From Paraphaeosphaeria minitans (lineage: Eukaryota; Ascomycota; Dothideomycetes; Pleosporales; Didymosphaeriaceae), in the NCBI GenBank assembly GCA_015832175.1, contig WJXW01000012.1:640001-704000 (forward strand): a stretch of DNA of 64,000 nt, in the 5' to 3' direction. The notes under the pieces were generated by a model. It was not told where the DNA came from, ran no database searches, and saw only the letters and a list, made by a program, of their open reading frames with translations. A program made the translations under genes and the position numbers. Below are positions 45,453 to 57,015 of the stretch, one piece after another; the first letter of the stretch is position 1, and each line of letters begins with the position of its first letter.

Positions 45453-48400
45453 ATGCGCCGTTTCGCAGAGAGCACGCCGTGTCCTGCGCCGCATCTCTTC
45501 GCAAGCCATCGCTACGACCAGGACAGCCGTCGCACGTCCATGTACGCGCCCGCCTACTCCACCGACGGCGACACCACTGCCAACATTGAATACACGACCG
45601 AAATCAAGGCGAACCTGCGCAATGCAAAGCCAAGGCGACCCGCGCGCAGCATGCGCCAGTCGACCTTCACCCCCAGCCTGGACATCTTCGAGGACGTCGC
45701 ACAGGAGGAGCAGGCCGCCTTGGACACGAAAACACGTAGCAGAGCCTCCGTCATGCCCCCAGGCGTCCACAAGAAAAGTTCCATTCTGGCCCACAAGCCG
45801 CAGAAGATACACATCCCAGCGCCCCCGCTCAAGGAGGCCCCGCCGCAAAAGCCACAGAGGAGACGCGTCTCGCAGCTTCCGATGGGCAGACATGAGGCGC
45901 CGGATAGCAGTGCTACCGTGCAGTTGCAAGAGGTGGCTCTAGAGCGGAGAGAGCTGCGGAAGCAAGGCCCTACCAAGGATCCACGGCGGAGGACCATGTA
46001 CGTTCCCTCGGACGATACAACCATGTTCACCATCCACCCGGGACAGCCCACCCACAAGCCGCGGAACCCACGAGAACACTCACCCGATACTGGCCTGGAA
46101 CTGGTTACCCTGTCAGAGGAGGAGGCTGAGAACCTAGTGTCCGCACTGAAGCAGGAGAAGAAGGCACCGCGCAAATCTCTAGCTGCGCCTCCCAAGCGCG
46201 CTCCACTGCTGCCGACGGCGCGCCAAAGCCAGTCCTTGTCCCACGACGTACAAGGCCAAGGCGGCGGAAAGGAGAATGTCCCGCCAGGCATGCACATCGA
46301 ATTCAACTTCGCCAAAGAAGACCACAAGAAGCCCGCACCCAAGCCAACCAGGGTGCATTTTACCAGCAAAACGTCAGAAGTCAGCTCGCAGACGCGGACC
46401 AAGACCGAAGGCACGCAGAAGCGCTTGCGACCACAGTTCAGCCATGAAGCATCGCCCGCCAAGTCCATCAAAGCCAAAGCCGACAGCGTTGCATCCTCTA
46501 TACGTACGACTTCCACGCGCACTTCGACCACCACCAGGTCATCTGTCAAGACTGTCAAAAGCCGCGCTTCGTCAAGACCAAGTACCGCGCTATCATCTTC
46601 GTCTCCATTCCACACAGACCGATCCCCACCCACCGCCCTTCGTCGGAGGAAAGTGGAACGAGGTCCCGTAACCATCACCATGATGCATGAGGTTGGCAGA
46701 CGAGCACCGCCGAAAGAAAAGTACCCCGTCTTGACCGAGGACTTGGCTCGACCTGAACTGTACGAAGACAACTGGCTCACCTACCAAGAGATCGCCATCA
46801 CTCAGCTTATCAACTCAATGTTCGATTCTGCCAGCAAAGATCCGAATGCAGGGCAGAGTGCTGAGCAACTCAGGCAGAGACTGCTCGACATGTATCACGA
46901 ACCATACATGCCATCCTTGCACAAGCGACTGCAAGCTTCGTTGCAGTATGGCGCATTGAGCATTCCAAAGGACCTCTTGGCGCATACTCTGAGACTCAAG
47001 GACGACGTGGGTCTCCGCAAGAAGTTCCTCAACCTATGGGTGAAGTCGTACGATCTCACTTCCCTACGGGCCGCTGCTGAAACCATCATCGGACGCCAGC
47101 TTAATGTGCCGTCGAGACTGTCAAGTGGCTCCACCTGTTCAGGCGACGGCTCTCGGTTGATGCGAGCAGAGCGAAGGGCCGTTGAGAACTTTCTCGACAC
47201 TTTTCTCATCCGCAATGAAGACGCTGTTCGTGTTAAGAGTGGCGTGGGCAGCATCGCAAGCATCGCTCGCAGTGACCATGGCGATGAGTCCGGCTCGCAA
47301 GCTTGGTCTTGGAGACGCACAGCACTCCGTAGCTTGATGCTCGTATACCTCCTCGATAAGGCCAAAAATGCCGATTTGCTATCTGGCTGTCTGTTCCAGT
47401 CGACTTCGTCCTACAAGACCTCGAACGACGTGCTGCATGCCTTGGCTAGCATGCTTCTTCCATCTCATGGCGACATTACTCGCCCGCTGGGACACCTCAA
47501 CTACAAAGTCAATCACGTCCAGTACCCTTTGCAGGAGTACACATACCACATCGACAACATCGCCATCGACCTTCGAGATGGTGTGATCCTGACTCGCTTG
47601 GTTGAGCTTCTGCTTTACCCGCCCACTACACTCAGCGCACAGCGGGAAGACACTGTCACCATCACTATGCCGGCTGGTCATGTTCTCACCAGCGCTGTTG
47701 TCTTGACGTCAAGGGAGAGCTGGGTGCTTTCCCAGCACCTCAAGTTTCCATCTATCGGCCGCGCTCAAAAACTCTACAACGTGCAGGTCGCCCTCGCAGC
47801 TCTCGACGGAGTACGCGGTCTTCCGATCCAAGTCTCCGGCGGCATGACGCCAGAAAACATTGTCGATGGCCACCGTGAGAGGACTTTGTCGCTCCTGTGG
47901 TCGCTCATAGGCAAGCACGGCTTGGGAACTCTGGTCAATTGGGCACAGCTTACAAAGGAGATCGAGAGGTTTAGAAACGCGTGGTACAATAGGAGGGACA
48001 ATTACGGACAGCGCGATTTGGATTCTGAAGACGACGAGCCAACTTCCGAACTAACGGGCCTCGAGCACCACAAGCGCCTGCTTCTGTCATGGGCTCGCTG
48101 CGCCGCGCGTACACACGGTCTTCGCGTCACGAACCTTACAACCTCCTTCTCGAATCCTAAGGTTCTCGAGGCAATTGTAGACACATATCTCCCCGCCACG
48201 CTGCTAGACATGACGGCTTCATCCTCCCTAAGTCTCGCCGCAAAACTTAAAGCAACCGGTTGCTCCACGCCCTTCATCGCACTTTTCGCCTCGCCCAAGA
48301 CCTCCATCCCATCCAAGGACTTCACGCTCCTCACGCTCTCCTTCCTCGCATCCCGCCTTCTCCCTCTCAACATCACCCACCGCGCCGCCTCCACCATCCA

Positions 48401-48698
48401 GCGCGCCTACCGCACCCGTCTCGCGCGCCGCGCTCTCAGCCAGCGCATCGTCAAGGCGCAGATAGCGCACGAGGCGGCTGTTGTCGCGCAGGCGCGTGAA
48501 CGCCTGCTCGGGGCTGCCGTGCTAATGCAGCGAAGGTGGAGGGCTGTGCTGGAGAAGAGGAAGCAGGAGTTGGAGGCGCATGCGGTGCTGTTTCAGAGTT
48601 TGGCGAGGGGGTGGGCGATAAGGCGGTGGGCGAGAAGGGTTACGGGGGGGAAGGTGGGCGGGAAGGAGAAGGTGAGGAGGGTGAGGGGTGGGTGGTAG
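45453..48698 (+). CDS. ASPM/Sha1-like protein: calponin-homology and IQ motifs
   Basis: Resembles the fungal calmodulin-binding proteins annotated Sha1, relatives of abnormal-spindle (ASPM) proteins that bind spindle poles, microtubules and calmodulin. A single exon from ATG 45453 (MRRFAESTPCPAPHLF) gives 1081 residues. Residues 1-430 are disordered Ser/Thr/Arg/Pro-rich sequence. An ordered helical part begins near RPELYEDNWLTYQEIAITQL. The segment HIDNIAIDLRDGVILTRLVE (about residue 698 on) opens a calponin-homology domain, continuing with VDGHRERTLSLLWSLIGKHG. Near the C-terminus are three IQ-like motifs: ASTIQRAYRTRLARR, AVLMQRRWRAVLEKRK and AVLFQSLARGWAIRRW. The end is Gly/Lys/Arg-rich. 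I moved the start from the first in-frame ATG (45210) to 45453 because the extra 81 residues look non-coding. No intron is required, notable for so long a gene here. Confidence 0.82.
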   Translation: MRRFAESTPCPAPHLFASHRYDQDSRRTSMYAPAYSTDGDTTANIEYTTEIKANLRNAKPRRPARSMRQSTFTPSLDIFEDVAQEEQAALDTKTRSRASVMPPGVHKKSSILAHKPQKIHIPAPPLKEAPPQKPQRRRVSQLPMGRHEAPDSSATVQLQEVALERRELRKQGPTKDPRRRTMYVPSDDTTMFTIHPGQPTHKPRNPREHSPDTGLELVTLSEEEAENLVSALKQEKKAPRKSLAAPPKRAPLLPTARQSQSLSHDVQGQGGGKENVPPGMHIEFNFAKEDHKKPAPKPTRVHFTSKTSEVSSQTRTKTEGTQKRLRPQFSHEASPAKSIKAKADSVASSIRTTSTRTSTTTRSSVKTVKSRASSRPSTALSSSSPFHTDRSPPTALRRRKVERGPVTITMMHEVGRRAPPKEKYPVLTEDLARPELYEDNWLTYQEIAITQLINSMFDSASKDPNAGQSAEQLRQRLLDMYHEPYMPSLHKRLQASLQYGALSIPKDLLAHTLRLKDDVGLRKKFLNLWVKSYDLTSLRAAAETIIGRQLNVPSRLSSGSTCSGDGSRLMRAERRAVENFLDTFLIRNEDAVRVKSGVGSIASIARSDHGDESGSQAWSWRRTALRSLMLVYLLDKAKNADLLSGCLFQSTSSYKTSNDVLHALASMLLPSHGDITRPLGHLNYKVNHVQYPLQEYTYHIDNIAIDLRDGVILTRLVELLLYPPTTLSAQREDTVTITMPAGHVLTSAVVLTSRESWVLSQHLKFPSIGRAQKLYNVQVALAALDGVRGLPIQVSGGMTPENIVDGHRERTLSLLWSLIGKHGLGTLVNWAQLTKEIERFRNAWYNRRDNYGQRDLDSEDDEPTSELTGLEHHKRLLLSWARCAARTHGLRVTNLTTSFSNPKVLEAIVDTYLPATLLDMTASSSLSLAAKLKATGCSTPFIALFASPKTSIPSKDFTLLTLSFLASRLLPLNITHRAASTIQRAYRTRLARRALSQRIVKAQIAHEAAVVAQARERLLGAAVLMQRRWRAVLEKRKQELEAHAVLFQSLARGWAIRRWARRVTGGKVGGKEKVRRVRGGW

Positions 48699-50061
48699 AT
48701 GGTGGGGGCGAGAAGTGCATGTGCTGCTTTGTGCATGGGTTTTCCGACGAGTGGTGCGAGGGTGGATAACGTCTGGTATTTTAACGATTAACGGCCTGGA
48801 TTCTTCTTCTTTGCTTTCGTACCTGGGGTTTCCGGAAAGGTGTTCTTTCGGCGTAGAGGGATAGCTAGATACCAGTCTTACGATCAAATTGCGAACGAAC
48901 CTTGTTAACTCCAATACATATGGTTTTCTTGAAACAGTCGTGTCGCACGTGGCGAGCTCTTGGATGAGGAGGGGTAGTGTGTGAGATGAAGTGGGGTGCG
49001 GGTGTAAACTTTCGTTCCAGTGCGTGATACGTGTGGAAGTGGAGCGGAACTGTGAGGATTGTAGGGAGTCAAGATTTTATATGGAGAGACGGTTGAGGTG
49101 TCGGATATGGAGAGAGTTGAAGCGTCAGATATAGAGAGAAGTGAAGTGTGGAGGCTGTGGACGAAGTGCCAAAAGGGGTCTTCCGAACTTTTGGCACACT
49201 ATCAGGCAGCGCACTCTGGATGGTGATGTGATTTGAGGTGGTAGAGCCGTTGAGGTGCCGGTGCATGGCTGGCGCGTACGAAGAAAGGCTATGACACAGA
49301 AAGAAAGGTCCGAGTGTGGACGGTGGTGGAGTGCGCGATTCGTGTGGAATTGGTGCTGTACGATGTGAAATTTGAACAATTGAAGTGTGCACGCGATGGG
49401 CGCAGTGTCCAAGTCGCGGGCAGGGGGCTCATCCATATGTTAAGCCCTGTGGGAATGTGGAGCGCGTGTAAAACTCGAGGAGGAATGTGGACGATGCAGA
49501 TCGGTCTAGGTGTCCAATGAAGGTCGAAGCTATGTTCTTTATGTTGGCTTCATGAGGGAAGGGTCTATGGTTGTGCATTACGCCTTTGCTAAACGTTCCG
49601 TTGAGTCGTGGTGAAGTTGGCAGATCTGGTCTCAGGACACGCCAACTGCGGGTATCAGTGATTGAACGACGTGCATTATGCAATACATGGACTTCAATTG
49701 TAAGATGAAGAACTCTTACCATGGGAGCAGAACATTACGTCTGTGACGAAACTTCCCTCCTCGGATCCGAGTTCATGCGTACTGTGGTACTGACTACACT
49801 TATGAGGGCTGATTTTGCTGGCGGAAGGCGCTCCGCACTCAACTGGTAGTTGCCACGCCTATACAAGCAGTGTCCCACCATGGCAGTTCATCACTAGTAG
49901 AAGGTACACTTCAGTTAGTTGCCATATGCTTTGTTAGCGTCAACGCCGTCCTCAACGCTGCGACGTATACTTCATCCAGCATATTCCGTGCGAAATTGCA
50001 CCACCAGCTATCCTTCATTCATAGTTTTTCTACGTCTGCCGCAAAACTTGTCGAGTCCGTC
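48699..50061. other. Intergenic region
   Basis: About 1.36 kb. Near 49087-49150 a ~27-bp unit of the form GTTGAGGTGTCGGATATGGA is repeated about three times imperfectly. No gene supported. Confidence 0.5.
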
Positions 50062-50989
50062 ATGGATAATCAAAAGCGCCCGAGCCCAAATCGCTCCGTC
50101 GTGGAACCAGTAAAAGACACTCTCGCTTCCAAGGCAGAACCCATGCCGTAAGTTTTACATCTTAACTACACACTCTCAAGAGATGCCTGAGATGCTAATT
50201 TCCGATGGCAGTTTGGGCTCCAGTATAGTGACAATCTACGTTGGCCTCGCCCGGAAAATGTTTGTCATGCACGAGAAAGTTCTCGTCGCGCGGTCCAGCT
50301 TTTTCAGAAACGCGTTCAAGGACAGCTGGGTCGAGGGAAACGAGAAAGTTATCACATTATCAGACGTGGACGAGCAAACCTTCACGCTATACCAACAAAT
50401 AGTCTACAGGGGCCGCGTCCCTTGCATTGGAGTAAGAAAATCACACGCAGCCAAACAAAAAAGTGATCAAGACTGCACCGCCCCGGAAGAGTGTCGACAC
50501 GAGTACGAAGCACTCTGCATACTATATGCCTTCGTAGAGCGGATCCAGGACCTCGATGCGAAAAACTCTACGAGTACGGCTCTCATTTGGAAGCTCAACG
50601 ACGAGGCGGCACACACTGTGTACCGCAAACAGCGGGGAAAGACCTGCTTTCCCAGCGCCGAAGCGATCTCGACGATGTACAACAGTACACCTAGGGGCTG
50701 CCCTGGGCAGGCACTTATGGCGCACGCATATGCGTTCTATGGGCAGGCGTCCACGGTACTGCCAGACCCTGAGGATGTTCCCCTCGAGTTCATATGGGAT
50801 GTGATAAGCGCACTACTCAGCAAGAACTTTGACCCCATCCAGCATCGCTTCTTGCTTCCGGAAGATTACCAAGAGGACGAAGGGAGGCGGTGGGAATACA
50901 ATCTGCAGACGAATCGCAGCCGCGAGTGGTGCACTTGTCACGGATGCGTCAGCGTCCGTTCTTCAAGCATGGTCTCTCCAACGCCCTGA
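50062..50989 (+). CDS. BTB/POZ domain protein
   Basis: Two exons, 50062-50147 and 50212-50989, with a 64-bp GT-AG intron (phase 2), give 287 residues. After about 30 disordered residues a BTB/POZ fold follows: SIVTIYVGLARKMFVMHEKV, then LVARSSFFRNAFKDSWVEGN, KVITLSDVDEQTFTLYQQIV and YRGRVP. This is the arrangement of the many short fungal BTB proteins related to Cul3 adaptors and transcription cofactors. The C-terminal half has a helical YEALCILYAFVERIQDLDAK segment typical of the region after the domain, and ends with a Cys/His cluster (REWCTCHGCVSVRS). No Kelch, MATH or zinc-finger domain is present. Function beyond protein-protein interaction cannot be inferred. Confidence 0.8.
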
Positions 50990-51631
50990 TAGAAGGTCAG
51001 AGATCGCACGCCCGACTCATGTTCGATTCTTCTGATACCACGAGTTAGAAATTAGTATCTTTTTAATCGATCCTATGAATTTCCACGTCACCCAAGCATG
51101 TGCCCCGCTAAACGCTATTATGATTGCATTCACTTCCAATTTCCCAATTCGACGATGCCGACCAGCCCGCTGTGTCACAAACAATTCGGATAGACTGAAG
51201 TGGGTTCGCAGAAGAAGAATAGAGCGAGAAGAGACGGAAAGTGAGGAAAGGCGGACTGTAGATTCTACAGTATATTCGGAGAGCAACCTTTGGCATATCC
51301 TATGGGTTGCTAGAACAAAAAAAAACCCCAAGCAGGATTGTCCTTGTGCTTCGGAAGTCCAATGTATCTGCGCGTCTACCGTGCGCACTGCGGTTGGGAG
51401 AGCGCCTCGCGTACTAAGTCCCGGCAAACCGGCGTTTTTACGCACGTGATAACTGCTCCATCCAGTACGTTGAAAAGATGGATCGGGAGCCTTGGAAAGA
51501 TACGGCAGTCCTCGCAGAGCGCCTTCCCATCCCCGGATGATACGCCGGGCTGGTATTTCGCTTTATTTCCTTCCCTTGATCTAAATCGGTCAAGATGTAG
51601 ACGCGGATTCTCCATCCACCAACTCAATAGT
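50990..51631. other. Intergenic region between convergent genes
   Basis: Separates the 3' ends of the BTB and ELYS-like genes. Overlapping frames of up to 142 codons on both strands have no recognisable content. A run of nine A residues lies near 51319. Confidence 0.45.
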
Positions 51632-52687
51632 CTATGCCTTGAAACCTTCCTCGCCCTCCCTCGGACCTAAGCCCTTCTTCACTCCGTCTTTTAGAGTCTT
51701 CCAGTCCACCCCATGATGTGCCTTGCCCTGTTTGCTCTTTCCAGCCACAAAGCTATGCAACCTTCCCGTAGCAATCTTCCTCATCAGCACAGTATCTTCG
51801 GCGCCCTTCAGCGTCCTTCCTTTGCCCTCGGTCAAGGACTTCTCAATCCACTCTTCCTCCTCCGGGCTGAATGGCAAGCCCACCAGCTCGACAGCCTTCT
51901 CTTGTCTCGGGTATATGCTTTCGATCACGCTCGGGTCCCCAGCGCCCCAGGCGCGATGGTCCAGCGTCTGCTCCACGAGTGCTTCTAGCAGCTGCCTGTG
52001 CTCGTGGTCGGGCCGTGCGCGGATCCAGTAGTATGTCTCCGTTACATTTCTAGCAGCCAGATATTGAACGAAAGGTTGTCTGACAGCCTCTGTCGCGAGC
52101 GGCGGTTTTACGCAGTTGTAGTATGCCAGAGGGAGGATATCCGTCTCGGACATGGTACTTAGCTGATGGTGTCTCCGATTGACTAGTGTGAGTAGAATCT
52201 CGTCGGGAAAGGTGGGTATAATAGACGGGTGCGTCAGGTGGCCGACCGCGTTGTCGAACTGCAGGTGATCAAGCTCCCAAATTCCTTCTATGAAAGTCCA
52301 GAAACGTGTCTCGAGGTGGACGCTGGTCGCGAACTGTGTGGCCCACTCGGGGCTCGTCTTGTAATGAGGAGAGAGATCTCGCAGGAGGTAGAAGACCAGG
52401 CAGTGCTTGTAGTGCAGGGTTATAGGCGCTTCGCAGATGCGATTGTGTAGTTCGCGCAATCCGTCGTCGCCGTTCGGAGGGTAGATCTTGCGCCCTAGGT
52501 AGGTCAATTGACAGCCGGCTTAGCCTTTGTGTCTGCGCGGCTCACACTTGATATTGAGGAGCTCTAACAGACGTTCGAAGAAGGTCCGCCCGCCTAGTGT
52601 GCTCTGGCACTCTGCGATGTCCCTGCGCAAGCCTTCTGCGTAGCTGCCATATGGAAAGATCTGATCGTAATCTTCGATGTCAAACAT
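51632..52687 (-). CDS. ELYS-like nuclear pore assembly protein
   Basis: Resembles the fungal ELYS-like domain (nuclear pore complex assembly family), related to the C-terminal helical half of metazoan ELYS/Mel-28 and yeast-type Ely5. Two exons on the minus strand, 52687-52546 and 52494-51632, with a 51-bp intron (GTGAGC...CTAG, phase 1), give 334 residues. Start chosen at ATG 52687 (MFDIEDYDQIFPYGSYAEGL); the frame is open further upstream but without another ATG. The junction gives LLELLNIKWRKIYPPNGDDG, matching the family pattern of a Leu-rich helix followed by YPP. Further family-like stretches are HYKHCLVFYLLRDLSP, FWTFIEGIWELDHLQFDNAV and SIIPTFPDEILLTLV. The tail beyond SPEEEEWIEKSLTEGK is Lys/Gly-rich. 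No membrane segment. Confidence 0.75.
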
Positions 52688-53289
52688 TTTGCGGGCCAAG
52701 TGGGTATCGAATCCCCAGGGTGGAGTTGTTCGCGCGCAATTGTCGGCGTTGATTGTTTGGAATGTGGAGAGCTCTCCGATTGAGTCGCGCCGCGCGCTCA
52801 CGTGATGCTTACATAATATTGGAACGCTTACGAGTAGTCTACAGAATACACGCCGAGACCCTCTTACATATGCTGCTTAGATTTGAAGGGTGCGTGGAAT
52901 GACTCAATAGACCGTAATTTATAGGTAAGTCGTGGGCGTGATTGACATGCAAGGGTTGTGACAGAATGTCTTCACTGCATTACATCGCTGGAGATATTTG
53001 AGATTGACATTGGTACATATCGATTGTTGTAGTATGAGTGGTCAGGCCTCTCGATTCGCTTTTGCTTTCAGAATCCAACCATGCAGACTATTGTACATGC
53101 ATACCCAAGATGCGCTGGTATCATACAAATGTAAACGCAAAATTCAGACTGCCGCTATCCAGACGCCACCGCATGCAGACGTGAGTAGAATCGCCCCTCC
53201 CGCCAAACCAAAATATGCAAAGTCTTAAAACATACAAGTGTAGCCGTGAAGCTGTAGTGTAGAGTGTGCGATGGTGCACATGGGTTTGC
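52688..53289. other. Intergenic region
   Basis: About 600 bp, AT-rich, between the ELYS-like gene and the 3' end of the carrier gene. Nothing recognised. Confidence 0.45.
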
Positions 53290-54608
53290 CTATGCGTCCT
53301 CACGCAGTCGGCCTCGACTTTCGTTAACTCTGATCGCCATCTTCTTGCCCACTTCGTAGCTGCTGATCATGATTGCGCAGGCTGGTGCAACCTTGAGACA
53401 CCGAGCTGTCCAGCCCTTGAATAGTCCCGACGCTCCCTGTTCTTTGAAGATGTGCCAGAGAAACCGTGGCATGGACTGCTCTTCCGGTCGGAGCGCTCTG
53501 GCAGCTGCGCCCACCTCCTCTTTGGTGTGGTGCAAGACCTGCTGCCTTGTCTTTCCGACGTCAAACGGCGTCGTTACAAAAGCAGCCACTGCGCCCGATC
53601 CTGCGCCGGCGACGAAGCTGTCCACCAAGGTCTCAGTATGGTTTCCCCGGCTGCGCGAACGGCTCCTTCTTATTATCCTTTCCTCGCCTCGGCCCATGCG
53701 GAACTCTGACCCCTCGCTCCTGGCTTGTGTTCGGCCACGCAAGTCAGTGATGGCATTGCGGCCGTACTCGTAGCCCCACCAGTAGATGGCAGAGAACGGA
53801 ACGTCTCTCCACAGAGTCAGGGTAAGCCCTCTCCATAGGCTGCGGACTCCTCTGTCTGCCACCATCTCCCGCAAGCCATCCATGGTTTCGCGAAAGTGGC
53901 CGACAGCCGTGGCTGTGTGGGTTGCTGCTTGCATTCTTGTCCGGAACATCTCAATGGGGCTGACGGCGACTGCGGAGAGGATGCGAGAAGTCGCTCCCGC
54001 AACCAAAGGTATGTACGCGTCGGGCACCATACGTTTGAAGGGCGAGGCCTGCGCGGTCCGCATCCAGTCATATCCGGCGAAGTAGATGACGTTGGCAGGG
54101 ACGGCCATGACCAATGTCGGCGAAAGGCCTCTCCATAATGTAGCTAGGCCTTCGTTCTGCGAGATCTTGCGCAGGCCGTCCCAGGTGCTGTTGATTGTTC
54201 TCCGTTCCACCTCTTCCACGGCGCACGCGGCATCGGCCGGATTTAGTGGTGCCACTGTAGGTTCTGCAAAACACACCGGCGCGGCATTGCTCGACCAGAA
54301 GACCTCTCTGCAGCATGTAGTAATCCCGAGGTTCGGGTGCAGGTCGCGGAACTGGGTGAGCGACCCAGCCGACAAGGCGGTGGAAGGGCGCTGCGGCGCA
54401 GGCGTCGGTATGTGGGCTTGCGATTGAAGGCGGACGCGCACAACATCGAGCGGCGTGACTGCATGGTCAATCAGCTTGCAATGGCCGGTGAGGGAAGCAT
54501 ACACATACCCAGAAGCGACGTCAGGACGCTGCCCGTGGTGGCCGACAGCATCTTCTGCACCAGCGTCACGCCGTCGACATGCGCCGCATCCTCTTTGCTG
54601 GTGGCCAT
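53290..54608 (-). CDS. MTM1: Mitochondrial carrier, Mtm1/SLC25A39-40 type
   Basis: Inner-membrane carrier of the Mtm1 group; yeast Mtm1 affects mitochondrial manganese/iron handling, and the human SLC25A39/40 homologues import glutathione. Two exons on the minus strand, 54608-54509 and 54458-53290, with a 50-bp GT-AG intron, give 422 residues. All three carrier signatures are present: TPLDVVRVRLQSQ (formed across the splice), SPIEMFRTRMQ and TPFDVGKTRQQ. The first matrix loop is long and holds LGITTCCREVFWSSN, the CC motif found in this subgroup. The loop between helices 4 and 5 is extended and Arg/Ser-rich. The N-terminus begins MATSKEDAAHVDGVTLVQKM. The 422-residue length fits the long-loop Mtm1 type better than ordinary ~300-residue carriers. 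The substrate is inferred from subgroup membership. Confidence 0.88.
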
Positions 54609-55192
54609 GGCCGTTGGCTCGAATGAGAGCGAGGCAGGTGGTTGGAATCGCAGAGGCGCGAGAAGGCGGGCGTGTGCATGTTCTGAGCCAGTTCAGTTCA
54701 GGAGCACTACCTAGACTAGATAGTTATTGGACTATGACGACGCGACAGAAGCTCCACGGAATGTGCAGTGTGCAAGGTGCAGTGTGCATGAGCATGTGCA
54801 CCATGGCAAAGTTATTTTTTAGTCCATCTCGGGTCGGGGGCACTGCGCCCTGCGCCCTTATCCGATGTGGTGTTGGCCACGCCGTGTCATTGATTCCGCC
54901 CGTGACTCTTACCTACACCACCTACCTGGCTACCTGCCTACCTACCTACCCGCCTACCTACCTACCCGCCTACCTACCTACCCGCCTACCTACCAACCGT
55001 TGCTCCCATGAGTAATTGTCCTCTGCGTCCATCAGCATATACCTAGATCAATATATAGAGGATAGACTTGTCATGTTCGCCCATATGCTTTCCTGCTAAA
55101 GTAGCTCCAACCTTTATTCCGTCCCGAAATCCGACATCGGACTAGCCGCTGATACCCGCCACCACGTCCCCGTACGTACCCAGCTAACACGC
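54609..55192. promoter_or_regulatory. Divergent intergenic region shared by MTM1 and the F-box gene
   Basis: 584 bp between two start codons facing away from each other, so it should hold both promoters. Contains the CCTACC array at 54911-54996. No clear TATA element. Confidence 0.5.
54911..54996. repeat. CCTACC-type 16-bp tandem repeat
   Basis: GCCTACCTACCTACCC repeats with starts at 54936, 54952, 54968 and 54984, inside a longer stretch of CCTA/CCTACC words. It resembles an expanded form of the TAGGTA words scattered elsewhere in the window (complement TACCTA). Confidence 0.93.
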
Positions 55193-56821
55193 ATGGACTC
55201 CACCGAGCAAGAGCAAGAGCTCGAGGACTTCCGCCAGAGATGGCTGGAAGAAGTGAAGCACAAACAGCCGGCCTCTGCAGCACCCGCTCCAACAAAGACA
55301 GCCGCCTCTGCAGCACCCCCTCCAGCAAAGACAACGCAGCCGTCGTCAAGCAAAGGGCCCAAGAACAAGGGCCCCGACCTGCCGTCCCATGCACGCCACC
55401 ACAGTGAAGAGATAGATGAGGTAGCGCCTCATGTGTATCATCATCTGGGCGAGAAGCAGCATGGAAGGCGACTGGACGAAACCAGCGCTCAAGGTGCTGC
55501 CGCCAACAGCGCGGAGCCACAGTCTGCATTAGACCACTATGAGAAAGCAGTAGAGAAGGAAACCCAAGGCAGCTTGGGAGACAGCCTGAATCTCTACCGG
55601 AAGGCTTTCAAGGTACGCCTTCCGACATAGACGTGTCTCAAGACCACGTGCTCACCCTCCCAGCTTGACGATGGCGTCCATGAAAAGTACAAGGCAAAGC
55701 ACTTCCCAGCCAAGCCTCCTCAGCCGAAACCGAAACCGAAACCTCAAGATCCCAATCCGTCCGGCGTCCCTGTCACTGTGGCCAATACCGCCCATCACTC
55801 CCTAGATGGCCTCCTACCAACTCTCCCGTCCATGCTCGACGACTTCTCCACCCTCTCCATCCTAGGCGAAGAACCCCCAACTGACCTCTCCCCACAACCC
55901 CCATGCCCCATCGCTACGACCCCCGAAGAGATTGTCGTCGAGATCCTCGAGCATGTTGCCGTCCAGGACGTAGCAGCCTTCGCCCGCCTGGGCCAGGTCT
56001 GTAGGCGTTTCGCCTATCTCGTTACCACGGAGGAGCGAGTCTGGAAACGGATTGTCCTGGGTCATGAATTCGGCTTCGCAGCCATGCACTACACCTGGTC
56101 CTGCCAGGTCGACGGCAAGCCGCTCGGCGACGACGATGAAGGCGGCTACATCCTCGGCCCCGACTTCGAAGAGCCCGTCGCAGCCATACGTCCTCCCAAG
56201 AACATGACTTCTCTCCTCGTCCCCTCGGCCTACCCGACCTACCGTACCCTCTTCCATCGCCGGCCCCGAATCAGATTCAACGGCTGTTATATTTCCACGG
56301 TGAACTACACCCGCCCAGGCGCCGCATCCCCCATGACCCTCACCTGGAACTCGCCCATCCACATCGTAACCTACTTCCGCTACCTCCGCTTCCTGCGCGA
56401 CGGGACGTGCATATCCCTCCTCACGACCTCGGAGCCCGCCGACGTCGTGCCCTACCTCTACGTCGAGCACATGCACAAGAACCACCACAGTCTCCCCTCG
56501 GCCCCGATGAAAGACGCGCTGCTCGGTCGGTGGCGGTTGACAGGACCAGAAGTGCCTGGGGTGGAAGGTGGTGAGAAGGAGGGCACGCTGGAGATTGAGA
56601 CGGCAGGCGCAACGCCAAAATACATGTATAAGATGTATCTAGGCGTGGGCTCCGCGGGACGTGCGGCAAGAAACAATAAGCTTGCCTGGCAAGGGTACTG
56701 GAGCTACAACCGGTTGACGGATGACTGGGCCGCGTTTGGTTTGAAAAACGACCGGCCCTTTTATTGGAGCAGAGTGAAGAGTTACGGGATGAGCTGGGAA
56801 GAGAGCGGGATGAAGGCATGA
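55193..56821 (+). CDS. Hrt3/FBXO9-type F-box protein
   Basis: Substrate adaptor of SCF ubiquitin ligases, resembling yeast Hrt3, fission-yeast Pof7 and human FBXO9. Two exons, 55193-55612 and 55664-56821, with a 51-bp phase-0 GT-AG intron, give 525 residues. The first ~110 residues are Pro/Ala/Lys-rich and disordered. Next comes a single TPR/MIT-like helical hairpin, ALDHYEKAVEKETQGSLGDS continuing LNLYRKAFKLDDGVHEKYKA across the splice, as in FBXO9. The F-box is at TTPEEIVVEILEHVAVQDVA, then LGQVCRRFAYLVTTEERVWK. The C-terminal Hrt3 module holds RPRIRFNGCYISTVNYTRPG, PIHIVTYFRYLRFLRDGTCI and DDWAAFGLKNDRPFYWSRVK. All modules of the family are present and in order. Confidence 0.9.
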
Positions 56822-57015
56822 GGCTTCAAAGATCATGGTCTAGTCGAGGACGAATGAGAATTTTGACTCGCGTCATCATCGTCATCGTCATCGCCATCGC
56901 CATCTTGTCAACCGTGCGTGATTCACTATTTTCATTATCGTACTGTGCAGCTTATCGCCGTCGCGCAGTTACGTTTGTGGTATCCCTACATCTACTCCAC
57001 ATCACACACCCTTCT